Shown in pieces: positions 53,246 to 61,382 of a DNA stretch of 64,000 nt. The translations under genes were made by a program, and so were the position numbers. Origin of the DNA: Terasakiella pusilla DSM 6293 (GTDB lineage Bacteria > Pseudomonadota > Alphaproteobacteria > Rhodospirillales > Terasakiellaceae); assembly GCF_000688235.1 (NCBI RefSeq), contig NZ_JHYO01000010.1, positions 1 through 64,000 of the forward strand. The letters are read 5' to 3'. The notes below the pieces were generated by a model. The model ran no database searches. It saw nothing but the letters and a program-made list of their open reading frames with translations, and was not told the origin of the DNA. Every line of letters begins with the position of its first letter. Positions within the stretch are counted from its first letter, which is position 1.

Positions 53246-54406
53246 ATGAGTACCTTTACCTTCAACACCACCAAAAGCATCCTGTGTGAACCGGGCGTGT
53301 GCAAACGTCTGGGCGCGTTGGTGAAAGATCAGATCGGCGATAAGGTCTTTTTGGTCACTGACCCCGGCCTGATCCAATTGGGTTTGATCAACCCTGCACT
53401 GGACAACTTAAAAGAAGCAGGCGTCACCTTTGAAGTCTACAGCGATGTGGTCGCTGATCCACCCGCCCATGTGGTTGAAGATGCCTGTGCCAAGGCCCGC
53501 GCCCTTGATATCGACGGGGTCATCGGTTTTGGTGGCGGCTCATCCATGGATGTCGCCAAACTGGTCGCCCTGATGGTCGGCAGCGGCGAAAAACTGGATG
53601 ATATCTACGGCGTCAATATGGTGCGCGGCAAACGCCTGCCCCTGATCCAAGTCCCGACAACCGCGGGCACAGGATCGGAAGTCACGCCGATCTCGATCAT
53701 CACCGTTGGCGAGAGTGAGAAAAAGGGCGTGGTTGCCCCGGCATTGCTGCCTGACCTTGCCTTGCTGGATGCAGAACTGACCCTTGGCCTGCCTGCACAT
53801 ATCACAGCAGCAACAGGCGTGGATGCCATGGTCCATGCGATTGAGGCTTATACCTCTACATCCGTCAACAACAACCCAATCTCCCGCGTCCTTGGTTGTG
53901 AAGCCCTGCGTCTGTTGGGTGGCAATATCATGACAGTGGTGAAGGACCCGAAAAACATTCAGGCACGATCTGATATGTTGCTGGGCTCCACCCTTGCCGG
54001 ACAAGCCTTCGCCAACTCCCCCGTCGCAGCGGTTCATGCGCTTGCCTACCCGTTGGGCGGCATTTATCACATCCCCCACGGCCTCTCCAACGCGCTTGTG
54101 CTACCACACGTGATGGCGTTTAACGCCCCTAACTGCCTGAACGAATATGCCGAGCTTGCCCCTTACGTCTTCCCGGAACTGGCAACTGTCACAGACCTTC
54201 AGGATCGTGTGGATCAGTTTATCCAAAAGACCGCGCAACTGTCGTGCGACCTTGGCCTGCAAACAACCTTGCGCGAAATGAACATTGAAGAAAGCGCGCT
54301 TGAAACACTGGCATCTGAAGCCATGAAACAAACCCGCCTGCTGGTCAACAACCCGCGTGACGTCGATGAGCAAGCCGCCCTCGACATTTACCGCGCAGCT
54401 TTTTAA
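53246..54406 (+). CDS. Iron-containing (type III) alcohol dehydrogenase
   Basis: A 386-aa group III alcohol dehydrogenase. The NAD-binding loop GFGGGSSMDVAKL lies at about residues 93-105, and VPTTAGTGSEVTPIS (about 135-149) is the family's phosphate-contact block. The metal ligands are in the DAMVHAIEAY and HALAYPLGGIYHIPHG regions, with the conserved His residues present. The co-transcribed GabD-type dehydrogenase makes 4-hydroxybutyrate dehydrogenase an attractive specific function, but a simple short-chain alcohol is also possible. It is the first gene after the sigma-54 promoter. Confidence 0.92.
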   Translation: MSTFTFNTTKSILCEPGVCKRLGALVKDQIGDKVFLVTDPGLIQLGLINPALDNLKEAGVTFEVYSDVVADPPAHVVEDACAKARALDIDGVIGFGGGSSMDVAKLVALMVGSGEKLDDIYGVNMVRGKRLPLIQVPTTAGTGSEVTPISIITVGESEKKGVVAPALLPDLALLDAELTLGLPAHITAATGVDAMVHAIEAYTSTSVNNNPISRVLGCEALRLLGGNIMTVVKDPKNIQARSDMLLGSTLAGQAFANSPVAAVHALAYPLGGIYHIPHGLSNALVLPHVMAFNAPNCLNEYAELAPYVFPELATVTDLQDRVDQFIQKTAQLSCDLGLQTTLREMNIEESALETLASEAMKQTRLLVNNPRDVDEQAALDIYRAAF

Positions 54407-54416
54407 GGGGTGTCTG

Positions 54417-54854
54417 ATGGCGAGTAAACCTATTCCAAAAAGCCGCAAGGACTTTGCCCATTTCACCACCATCCAGACCCGCTGGATGGACAACGATGTC
54501 TATGGGCATGTCAATAACGTCAACTATTACAGTTACTTCGATACGGTGGTGAACAGCCACCTGATCGATCAAGGTGCCCTTGATATCCAGAATAGTCCCG
54601 TCATCGGTCTGGTTGTGGGAACCAAATGTAATTACTTTGCCTCATTTTCCTTCCCCCAAAAGATCGAGGCGGGGCTCGCCGTGACCAAGGTGGGTTCCAG
54701 CTCCGTTGTTTATGAGATCGGCCTTTTCCATGAAGGCGAGGACACCTGTGCGGCCCAAGGTCACTTTATCCATGTCTATGTGGATCGTGCGACCAACAAA
54801 CCGACCCCCCTGCCCGCTGCGTTGAAAGACGTTGTTCACGCGCTTACCCTTTAA
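54417..54854 (+). CDS. 4-hydroxybenzoyl-CoA-thioesterase-family (hotdog) acyl-CoA thioesterase
   Basis: A 145-aa hotdog-fold protein. RWMDNDVYGHVNNVNYYSYF (about residues 22-41) carries the Asp and the His-Val-Asn-Asn of the 4HBT family active site. It probably hydrolyses an acyl-CoA to free acid. The start is ATG 54417, 10 nt after the dehydrogenase stop, with AGGGG 7 nt upstream; the frame is open into the previous gene. Its place between an alcohol and an aldehyde dehydrogenase suggests release of a hydroxy- or semialdehyde-type acid from CoA. The substrate is not known. Confidence 0.87.
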   Translation: MASKPIPKSRKDFAHFTTIQTRWMDNDVYGHVNNVNYYSYFDTVVNSHLIDQGALDIQNSPVIGLVVGTKCNYFASFSFPQKIEAGLAVTKVGSSSVVYEIGLFHEGEDTCAAQGHFIHVYVDRATNKPTPLPAALKDVVHALTL

Positions 54855-54865
54855 AGGAATTTTCC

Positions 54866-56332
54866 ATGCCCCTTACTCTGTCAAACCCCGACCTGTTAAA
54901 ATCCCAAGCCTTTATTAACGGGCAGTGGGTCGATGCCAATGACGGCAGTATCCTTGAAATCACCAACCCCGCAGACGGCAGCCTGATCACGACTGTACCG
55001 GACATGGGCGCGGCGGAAACATCGGACGCCATCGATAAAGCCAACGCCGCTTTCAATGACTGGAAAGCCCGCACTGCCAAAGAACGTGGTGCCGTCTTGC
55101 GTCGCTGGTTCGACCTGATGCTTGCCAACCAAGAAGACCTCGCGGTCCTCATGAGTGCCGAACAAGGCAAACCCCTTGTTGAAGCCCGCGGCGAAGTCGC
55201 CTATGGCGCAAGCTTTCTGGAATGGTTTGCCGAAGAAGCCAAGCGCGTCTACGGGGATGTGATCCCCTCCCACGGTCGTGACAAACGCATTGTAACCGTC
55301 AAACAGCCGATCGGTGTCGTCGCTGCCATCACGCCGTGGAACTTCCCCATCGCCATGATCACCCGTAAAGTTGGTCCGGCCTTGGCCGCAGGCTGTCCGG
55401 TCGTGGTTAAACCCGCAGAAGATACGCCCTTAAGCGCGCTTGCCATGTGTGTCCTGGCACAAGAAGCCGGTTTGCCCGATGGCTTGTTAAACGTCGTGAC
55501 CTGTTCCAAAACCAATACCCCCGCAGTCGGCACGACCTTGATGGAAAGCCCGATCATTCGCAAAGTCAGCTTCACCGGCTCCACACCTGTTGGCAAGCTG
55601 TTGATGAAACAAGCGGCTGATACAGTTAAAAAAGTTAGTCTGGAACTGGGCGGCAATGCGCCCTTTATCCTGTTTGATGATGCAGACCTTGATGCGGCAG
55701 TCGAAGGCGCGCTTGCGTCCAAATACCGCAACACGGGTCAGACCTGTGTCTGTGCCAACCGTCTGTTGGTGCAAGACAGCGTCTATGATGCGTTTGTTGA
55801 AAAGCTAGCTGCCAAAGTCGCCACCTTTAAAGTCGGCCCCAGCCTTGACGGCGACAATCAGCAAGGCCCGCTGATCAACCAAGCCGCCCTTGAAAAAGTC
55901 CAGCGCCATGTGGACGACGCGGTCTCCAAAGGGGCAAAGGTCAAGCTAGGTGGTAAGCCCCATGCCTTGGGTGGCACCTTCTTTGAACCAACGATCCTGA
56001 CCGACGTCACCGCTGACATGATCGTCACCAAAGAAGAAACTTTTGGTCCCCTTGCCCCGATCTACCGCTTTAAAACCGAAGAAGAGGCCATTGCCCTTGC
56101 CAATGATACGGAATTTGGTTTGGCGTCTTATTTCTACAGCCGTGATATCGGTCGTATCTGGCGTGTTGCCGAAGCCTTGGAAAGCGGCATGGTCGGCATT
56201 AACGAAGGCATTATCTCCACCGAAGTTGCCCCCTTTGGCGGCATCAAGGAAAGTGGTCTGGGCCGTGAAGGCTCGGCCTACGGCATGGATGAATATGTCG
56301 AGATGAAATATCTCTGCATGGGTGGTGTTTAA
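54866..56332 (+). CDS. gabD: Succinate-semialdehyde dehydrogenase (GabD-type)
   Basis: A 488-aa aldehyde dehydrogenase closely resembling NADP-dependent GabD. Features are AITPWNFPIAMITRKVGPAL (about residues 152-171), KPAEDTPLSA (cofactor site), FTGSTPVGKLL, the catalytic Glu in LELGGNAPFI and the catalytic Cys in NTGQTCVCANR. The C-terminal SGLGREGSAYGMDEYVEMKY is nearly diagnostic for GabD. It ends a three-gene operon that could turn 4-hydroxybutyrate into succinate. A glutarate-semialdehyde substrate (lysine pathway, DavD-like) is an alternative. Confidence 0.9.
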   Translation: MPLTLSNPDLLKSQAFINGQWVDANDGSILEITNPADGSLITTVPDMGAAETSDAIDKANAAFNDWKARTAKERGAVLRRWFDLMLANQEDLAVLMSAEQGKPLVEARGEVAYGASFLEWFAEEAKRVYGDVIPSHGRDKRIVTVKQPIGVVAAITPWNFPIAMITRKVGPALAAGCPVVVKPAEDTPLSALAMCVLAQEAGLPDGLLNVVTCSKTNTPAVGTTLMESPIIRKVSFTGSTPVGKLLMKQAADTVKKVSLELGGNAPFILFDDADLDAAVEGALASKYRNTGQTCVCANRLLVQDSVYDAFVEKLAAKVATFKVGPSLDGDNQQGPLINQAALEKVQRHVDDAVSKGAKVKLGGKPHALGGTFFEPTILTDVTADMIVTKEETFGPLAPIYRFKTEEEAIALANDTEFGLASYFYSRDIGRIWRVAEALESGMVGINEGIISTEVAPFGGIKESGLGREGSAYGMDEYVEMKYLCMGGV

Positions 56333-56370
56333 ACCCTGTTCCTCCCCTCTTAAACACCGCCTATACGCGA

Positions 56371-56405
56371 AAGCCCATCGTCTCTCCCGTCGATGGGCTT
56401 TTTGC
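56371..56405 (+). terminator. Terminator after gabD
   Basis: A perfect 10-bp stem AAGCCCATCG / CGATGGGCTT with a 10-nt loop, followed by TTT and G. It lies 38 nt after the gabD stop on the plus strand. Confidence 0.85.
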
Positions 56406-56426
56406 TGACCTAAATAAAGGCATAAA

Positions 56427-56456
56427 AAAACCCGCCGACCAGAACCAGCGGGTTTT
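56427..56456 (-). terminator. Terminator of Liv operon 2
   Basis: A 9-bp stem AAAACCCGC / GCGGGTTTT. Read on the minus strand it runs into a stretch of T residues (six or more), 26 nt after the livF2 stop. Together with the gabD terminator it separates two convergent operons. Confidence 0.85.
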
Positions 56457-56482
56457 CTTTTTACAAACGATCTACGGGGAAA

Positions 56483-57136
56483 TCAGCTTGCCTCATCCAG
56501 TCGCACGGAACCGCGCTCAATCAGATAGACCTTATCCACCAGATCGGCAGAATGGGTATAATCCGATTCAGACAACAGCACGGACAGACCTTCATCTTTC
56601 AGGGTCTTGATGACTTCCAGCAAACGGCGTGACAAGGCAGGTGCGACCCCTTCAAAGGGTTCATCCAACAACAGGATGTGCACGCCACTCATCAAGGCAC
56701 GGGCCAAGGCCACCAGCTTTTGCTGACCACCGGACAATTGCAAGGCTTTGCGACCTGCAAACCCTTCCACTTCCGGCATCAACTCGTAAATCCACGCCAA
56801 ACGGGCTTCAGCTTCTTTGATATCATTTGCCCAAGCCGGCAGCAGGATATTTTCTTCCACACTCAGCGCCGGGATCAAGCGTCGATCTTCCGGCATAAAG
56901 CCGACCTTTAGCTTGGCGCGTTCGTGGGCGCCTGCTTTGGTCATATCCTGACCATCGATGACGACCGTGCCTTTATTGGCAGGTTGAATACCCATGATCG
57001 TGCGGTTCAGGGTGGTTTTACCCGCCCCGTTGCGCCCGATCAGGCCGATCATTTCGCCTTTGCCAACCTTCAGGTTGACGTCGCGCAAGATTTCCGTGCC
57101 CTGAATGGAGGTGGATACATTAGACAGTTCAAGCAT
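56483..57136 (-). CDS. livF: Branched-chain amino acid-type ABC ATPase LivF (system 2)
   Basis: A 217-aa ATPase. Walker A LIGRNGAGKTTLNRTIMG, signature LQLSGGQQKLVALARAL and Walker B ILLLDEPFEGVAP are intact. The switch region, normally VEQN in LivF proteins, reads LLSESDYTHSADL, an unusual change. The start is ATG 57136, 8 nt within livG2, with GGAGG about 9 nt upstream; the frame is open further upstream without a site. It is the last gene of Liv operon 2 and is shorter than system 1 LivF. Confidence 0.9.
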   Translation of the reverse strand: MLELSNVSTSIQGTEILRDVNLKVGKGEMIGLIGRNGAGKTTLNRTIMGIQPANKGTVVIDGQDMTKAGAHERAKLKVGFMPEDRRLIPALSVEENILLPAWANDIKEAEARLAWIYELMPEVEGFAGRKALQLSGGQQKLVALARALMSGVHILLLDEPFEGVAPALSRRLLEVIKTLKDEGLSVLLSESDYTHSADLVDKVYLIERGSVRLDEAS

Positions 57137-57911
57137 TATTCGTGCCCTCCAGTTCGTCCATATCAAGGTGATGACCGACCACAAGGGTCTGCACGTTTTT
57201 GTCGCGCATCACTTCGCCCGTCGGTCCATCCGCCAGAATACGCCCGTCATAGAATGCCAATAGGCGCGTGGAATAGCGTGCGATCACATCCATGTCATGT
57301 TCCACAAACAAAACCGCCGCCCCGGACTTTTTCACTGCGGCCATGACTGTGGTCATGAGATCGAATTTATCTTCAATCGCCACACCGGATGTGGGTTCGT
57401 CCAGCAACAGAACTTTCGGGTTGCTCAACATCGCCATGGCGATATCCAGCAATTTGCGCACCCCTTGCGGCAAGGTGGCAATCGTTTCGTCCACATATTC
57501 CAGAATTTCATATTCTTTTAAGATCGCACGGGCTTTTTCTTCACGCGCCGGTGTATGCATGGGGCTAAAGAACGACAGGTTCTTGCCTTCTGCCAAGGAT
57601 TGCGCGATCAGCACGTTTTCCATGACCGTCAATTCAGGGAACAATTGCGCCACTTGGAAGGAACGACACATCCCATCACGCATGACTTCGCGCGGTTTGC
57701 GCCCGATGACACTTTTGCCGTCAAACAGGATCTGACCGCTAGATGGTTTCAAATAGCCCGTCACCATGTTAATGAAGGTGGTTTTACCCGCACCGTTTGA
57801 CCCGATCACACCAACAATTTCGCCCGCATTGATCTGTACATTGATATCCGCCGCAGCCGTCACCGCGCCAAAGTTTTTCGCCAGATCACGGGTTTCCAGA
57901 AGAGCTGTCAT
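57129..57911 (-). CDS. livG: Branched-chain amino acid-type ABC ATPase LivG (system 2)
   Basis: A 260-aa ATPase with Walker A VIGSNGAGKTTFINMVTGYL, Walker B VLLLDEPTSGVA and switch His in VLFVEHDMDVI. The signature reads TLPQGVRKLLDIAMAM rather than the GxQR form seen in system 1, so its Q is missing. MCRSFQVAQLFPELTVMENV is the usual LivG Q-loop block. It shares one base with livM2 at its start and overlaps livF2 by 8 nt at its end. System 2 is a close structural paralogue of system 1. Confidence 0.92.
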   Translation of the reverse strand: MTALLETRDLAKNFGAVTAAADINVQINAGEIVGVIGSNGAGKTTFINMVTGYLKPSSGQILFDGKSVIGRKPREVMRDGMCRSFQVAQLFPELTVMENVLIAQSLAEGKNLSFFSPMHTPAREEKARAILKEYEILEYVDETIATLPQGVRKLLDIAMAMLSNPKVLLLDEPTSGVAIEDKFDLMTTVMAAVKKSGAAVLFVEHDMDVIARYSTRLLAFYDGRILADGPTGEVMRDKNVQTLVVGHHLDMDELEGTNNA

Positions 57912-58849
57912 CAGTTGGCTCCTTTCTTGAATTTATCTGTCAGCGACCACAGGCCGTTCGGCAGGAAGATGATGATCGACAACAAGGCGATCCCCAAAAT
58001 CATCTGCCATGTATAAGGCGATAGCTGGAACGCAAAGGTGCGCATCAATTCAAAGATCACAGCACCGATCAAAGGTGCCGCCACATGACCTGTCCCTGCC
58101 ATCAGGGCGATAAAGACAAACTCGCCAGACGTGGTCCAATAGGCCATCTCCGGGTCAATATGCCCCACGGTCATCGCCGTGATAGACCCACCGACAGACG
58201 CCAGAACAGCCGCGATGATATATTTGATATAAATGATCTTTTGAACAGAAACGCCGAGATATTCCACACGGATTTCGTTTTCGCGGATGGCTTCCCCCGT
58301 CATTCCCATAGGGGAGCGCATATAGCGCCAGATGATCGCACCAGCAACGCACGCCAGAATGATCGCAACCCAATAGCTCAATAGGTTGGTGCCGTTAAAT
58401 TCTGCTGCCCAGCCAAACAAGCTCGGTTTCGTGACGTTAAACCCGTCTGAACTGCCAAGGGCGGCACTTTTCACCAGCACCCCGTAGAGGATCATGGAAA
58501 ACGCCATTGAGAACATGGCAAAAAAGATATCGCGATAGCGTGACAGCAGCAGCCCGACAATGGACGAGATCACCAGACCACAAACGATCGCCACCAACAC
58601 CAGCAACAACACGTTATCTGTCTGGAAATAGTCACTGAACGCCCCGACCGCATAAGCGCCCGCGCAATAGTAAAGACCCTGCCCAAAAGACACCAGACCC
58701 GCGCGCATCAGGATCACCAGACCCAAAACGACCAGACCTTTTGCCAAGGCAACCGTGACAAGGAAGCTGAACCAGTACGGCATCACCAGACCCGCAAGGA
58801 TCATGAGCGCCGCCGCAGCAACAACAAAAATTTGATTTTTAGACAGCAT
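57911..58849 (-). CDS. livM: Branched-chain amino acid-type ABC permease LivM (system 2)
   Basis: A 312-aa LivM permease with about nine helices. LVSFGQGLYYCAGAYAVGAF (about residues 52-71) corresponds to the family's GxxSFGHxxFxxxGAY region with some substitutions. MGMTGEAIRENEIRVEYLGV (about 183-202) is the ATPase-contact loop. It begins directly at the end of livH2 and overlaps livG2 by one base. Substrate unknown; no catabolic gene follows in this operon, unlike system 1. Confidence 0.91.
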   Translation of the reverse strand: MLSKNQIFVVAAAALMILAGLVMPYWFSFLVTVALAKGLVVLGLVILMRAGLVSFGQGLYYCAGAYAVGAFSDYFQTDNVLLLVLVAIVCGLVISSIVGLLLSRYRDIFFAMFSMAFSMILYGVLVKSAALGSSDGFNVTKPSLFGWAAEFNGTNLLSYWVAIILACVAGAIIWRYMRSPMGMTGEAIRENEIRVEYLGVSVQKIIYIKYIIAAVLASVGGSITAMTVGHIDPEMAYWTTSGEFVFIALMAGTGHVAAPLIGAVIFELMRTFAFQLSPYTWQMILGIALLSIIIFLPNGLWSLTDKFKKGAN

Positions 58850-59746
58850 TTAAATTTTCCTCGCACCAGCAATGGCAAACAGACCTTGTGGACGGAACGC
58901 CAGGACAAGCCCCATCACCCCATAGATCACGAACAGTTCCCCATCAGGATAAAGGTGAACGGACAAGGCCCGCGACAAACCAACGATCAAGGCCCCGACA
59001 AACGCACCGCCGACACTGCCCAGACCACCGATCACGACAACCGCGAAGGCAAGGATAATCACTTCAATCCCGATGCCCGGCACAACCGAGATCCCGGGAG
59101 CCGTCAACGCACCGGCAAACGCCCCAAGGAAGGCACCGATCACAAACGTAATGGTGAAGATTTTTGTAACGTTTACACCCAATGCGCCCGCCATTTCTCG
59201 GTCGTGAATAACAGACTGCAGGATCTTGCCGGAGCGCGTCCGGTTGAGCGACCACCACAGGACCAGCGCCACAAGCGCGGTCACACAAATCAGCATAAAG
59301 TCATAATTCGCAAAGGACAGGCCACCGATTTTGGTGCGTCCCAACAAGGTATAGGGCTGATAGGCAAAATAAGGGTCCACCCCCCACAACAGTTTGATCG
59401 CATCTTCAAGGATCAACAAAATGCCGTAGGTGACAAGGATCATGACCACTTCGTCACGACCGTACATGAAACGCAGAAAGCCGCGTTCAATCAACAGACC
59501 GACAATAAGCCCCGCAACAAGCGCTGCGCCGACCAACAACAGATAACTGGCCCAAGGCGGGTTGCCGCCTGCAAAATAGACACCGATCAGGGATGCACCG
59601 GAATAAGCACCAATGGCATAAAAGCTGCCGTGTGCCATGTTAAGAATTTTCATCACCCCGTAAATCAGTGTCAATCCAGCCGCGATCAAAAACAACCACG
59701 AGGAATAGACAACACCGTCCACGAGAACCGCAAGAGCCAAGTTCAT
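58850..59746 (-). CDS. livH: Branched-chain amino acid-type ABC permease LivH (system 2)
   Basis: A 298-aa LivH permease of normal length with about eight helices. IAAGLTLIYGVMKILNMAHG (about residues 21-40) is the standard family start, GKILQSVIHDREMAGALGVN (about 173-192) the coupling loop, and GGLGSVGGAFVGALIVGLS (about 235-253) the C-terminal signature. It is separated from the binding-protein gene by an 88-nt spacer carrying a strong hairpin, and is followed immediately by livM2. Confidence 0.92.
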   Translation of the reverse strand: MNLALAVLVDGVVYSSWLFLIAAGLTLIYGVMKILNMAHGSFYAIGAYSGASLIGVYFAGGNPPWASYLLLVGAALVAGLIVGLLIERGFLRFMYGRDEVVMILVTYGILLILEDAIKLLWGVDPYFAYQPYTLLGRTKIGGLSFANYDFMLICVTALVALVLWWSLNRTRSGKILQSVIHDREMAGALGVNVTKIFTITFVIGAFLGAFAGALTAPGISVVPGIGIEVIILAFAVVVIGGLGSVGGAFVGALIVGLSRALSVHLYPDGELFVIYGVMGLVLAFRPQGLFAIAGARKI

Positions 59747-59785
59747 CGAATAACCCCAATATCATATTCTAAGTAAGTCAAAGGT

Positions 59786-59810
59786 GGGGTGGCCTTAAAG
59801 CGGCCACCCC
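59786..59810 (-). other. Intercistronic hairpin after the system 2 binding protein
   Basis: A perfect 9-bp stem GGGGTGGCC / GGCCACCCC with a 7-nt loop, 25 nt after the binding-protein stop and before livH2. No T-tract follows on the minus strand, which suggests differential mRNA stability or attenuation rather than termination. Confidence 0.6.
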
Positions 59811-59834
59811 GGTCTTGAACATCCGTTCAACAGA

Positions 59835-61121
59835 TTAGTTACAAACAGCGCCTTCGAAGCCGCTTGCAATCCAGTCTGCGGCTTTCACACCGTTCGGCGG
59901 GTTCACGCAAGACGGCGCGTAACGTACAACGTCTTTCATGACAACTTCGCCATTTTCTTTGGAAACCTGACCGAAGACCATTTCCTGTACAGCTTGGTGA
60001 CCATTGCCATTCGTCATCGCAATTTTACCAGCCGGGCTGTCAAATTCCAGATACTCAAACGCACCTGCAACGGCTTCGTCTGTCGGGATTTCACCCGCAT
60101 TTGCGGCTGCTTTTTCTGTTGCCAGTTTCAGACCCATGATGGCCTGAACCATGTGGTATACAGGGTACGTCGGTTTTGTGCCGTAACGGGCTTCATATTC
60201 TTTCACAAACCAGTCGTTCAGCTCGCTTTTCGGTGCGAAGACACCGTTCGGACCACGGGCACCAACAATCGCGCCTTCCGGGAAGTTGTCCGCAAATTTG
60301 TAAAGCGCGCTTTCACCACACGTCAGCAAAACTTTCTGGTCTTCAAACAGACCACGGGCCGCCCCTTGCAGCAAGAAAGCTTCCATATCGCCACCCCAGA
60401 AAGAAGAATGAACAACTTCAGCCGGGTTTACCATCAGGGCAGAAACTTCTGCGCCATACTGACCCGCATAAATTTTCGGGAATTGTTTTGTAGAAACATC
60501 AACGCCTTTTTTGATTTGCTCAAGGGACGTTGTGAAATCGTTCCAGCTATCATGACCGAAAGAGTAGTTCTGGTTGATACCGGACACAGAAGCCAGGCCG
60601 CCTACTTTTTCTGCGATGTAACGGGCTGCGCCGACGTTATCCATCGTTGCTGTTGCCGCTGTACGGAACACAAATTTATAATCAGCTTCTTCAAAGACGC
60701 GCGGTGTACCGCAATCAAACAGAACAGTAACTTTCTTCATTTCTTCCGCAACACCCGGCACAGCCAAGCAATCACCTGAAGAAATGTAACCTACAACAGC
60801 GTTTACGCCTTGGCGCTCAACGAGGTTGCGATATTCAGACACCTGTTTGGTGGCCCCGCCTGCTTCGTCCACATAAACCGGATTGATCTTAACACCGTTG
60901 ATCCCGACTTTGTTGTACGGTGCAGGGACTGTACCTGCGTTCAGCGCGTCAACCAAAAGGTCTGCGCCGTTTTTAGCCGGTACACCAAACGGACCAGCTG
61001 CCCCGCCGGACAAGAAAGTTACAAGACCGAGTTTATACTCGTCAGCCGCCTGAGCTGTCGCTGTCAATGCGCCAAACGCAACAGCACCATACACAGCCAT
61101 TTTGGAAATTGTCTTAAGCAT
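59835..61121 (-). CDS. Periplasmic binding protein of Liv-type ABC system 2
   Basis: A 428-aa LivK-like receptor. The signal peptide is clear, with probable cleavage after Ala25 (TATAQA, then ADEYK). The mature start KLGLVTFLSGGAAGPFGVPA (about residues 30-49) and the GYISSGDCLAVPGVAEEM block (about 113-130) fit the peripla_BP_6 fold. Cys pairs (SGDC and FDCG; VNPPN preceded by SCV and the terminal VC) may form disulfides. It is the first gene of Liv operon 2, behind a sigma-54 promoter and with a leader of about 115 nt. Confidence 0.91.
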   Translation of the reverse strand: MLKTISKMAVYGAVAFGALTATAQAADEYKLGLVTFLSGGAAGPFGVPAKNGADLLVDALNAGTVPAPYNKVGINGVKINPVYVDEAGGATKQVSEYRNLVERQGVNAVVGYISSGDCLAVPGVAEEMKKVTVLFDCGTPRVFEEADYKFVFRTAATATMDNVGAARYIAEKVGGLASVSGINQNYSFGHDSWNDFTTSLEQIKKGVDVSTKQFPKIYAGQYGAEVSALMVNPAEVVHSSFWGGDMEAFLLQGAARGLFEDQKVLLTCGESALYKFADNFPEGAIVGARGPNGVFAPKSELNDWFVKEYEARYGTKPTYPVYHMVQAIMGLKLATEKAAANAGEIPTDEAVAGAFEYLEFDSPAGKIAMTNGNGHQAVQEMVFGQVSKENGEVVMKDVVRYAPSCVNPPNGVKAADWIASGFEGAVCN

Positions 61122-61246
61122 TCAGTTATGCCTCCAAACATCAATTGAGAAATGGAGACAGAGAGCGTTTGTCATCATCATTCTAAATTCTCCCTGTCCT
61201 TATTTTTGTGAGACACCTTTTTCGCTGGTGCCTTCACGCCTCTAAG

Positions 61247-61262
61247 AGCAGGGAGCGTGCCA
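61247..61262 (-). promoter_or_regulatory. Sigma-54 promoter of Liv operon 2
   Basis: Read on the minus strand: TGGCAC GCTCC CTGCT, matching the -24/-12 consensus except C for T at the first -12 box base; GG-GC spacing is correct. The predicted start is near 61236. An NtrC-type response regulator is encoded just upstream. Confidence 0.75.
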
Positions 61263-61347
61263 GAATGTGAAAAACCTAATAATACACTGAATTAAAACAA
61301 TAAATTAAATTTAAGCCTTTTTAGAATACTGCCCTTGATCGCCTTGC

Positions 61348-61365
61348 GCTCCGCTTTATCGGACA
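61348..61365. promoter_or_regulatory. Candidate activator site upstream of Liv operon 2
   Basis: GCTCCG CTTTAT CGGACA has the same right arm, the same TCCG core in the left arm and the same 6-bp spacer as the dyads in front of Liv operon 1. It is centred about 102 bp upstream of the sigma-54 element. The left arm is imperfect, so this is a weaker call. Confidence 0.4.
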
Positions 61366-61382
61366 AGCCGCGCGCTTTGCGC

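Noticed and set aside
61293-61382. Reading frame after the binding-protein stop (…ERKARGLSDKAERKAIKG…)
   Set aside because: It has a coding-like look but no start codon or ribosome site and would need a frameshift at the end of the binding-protein gene. The palindromic content of the putative activator site explains part of it.
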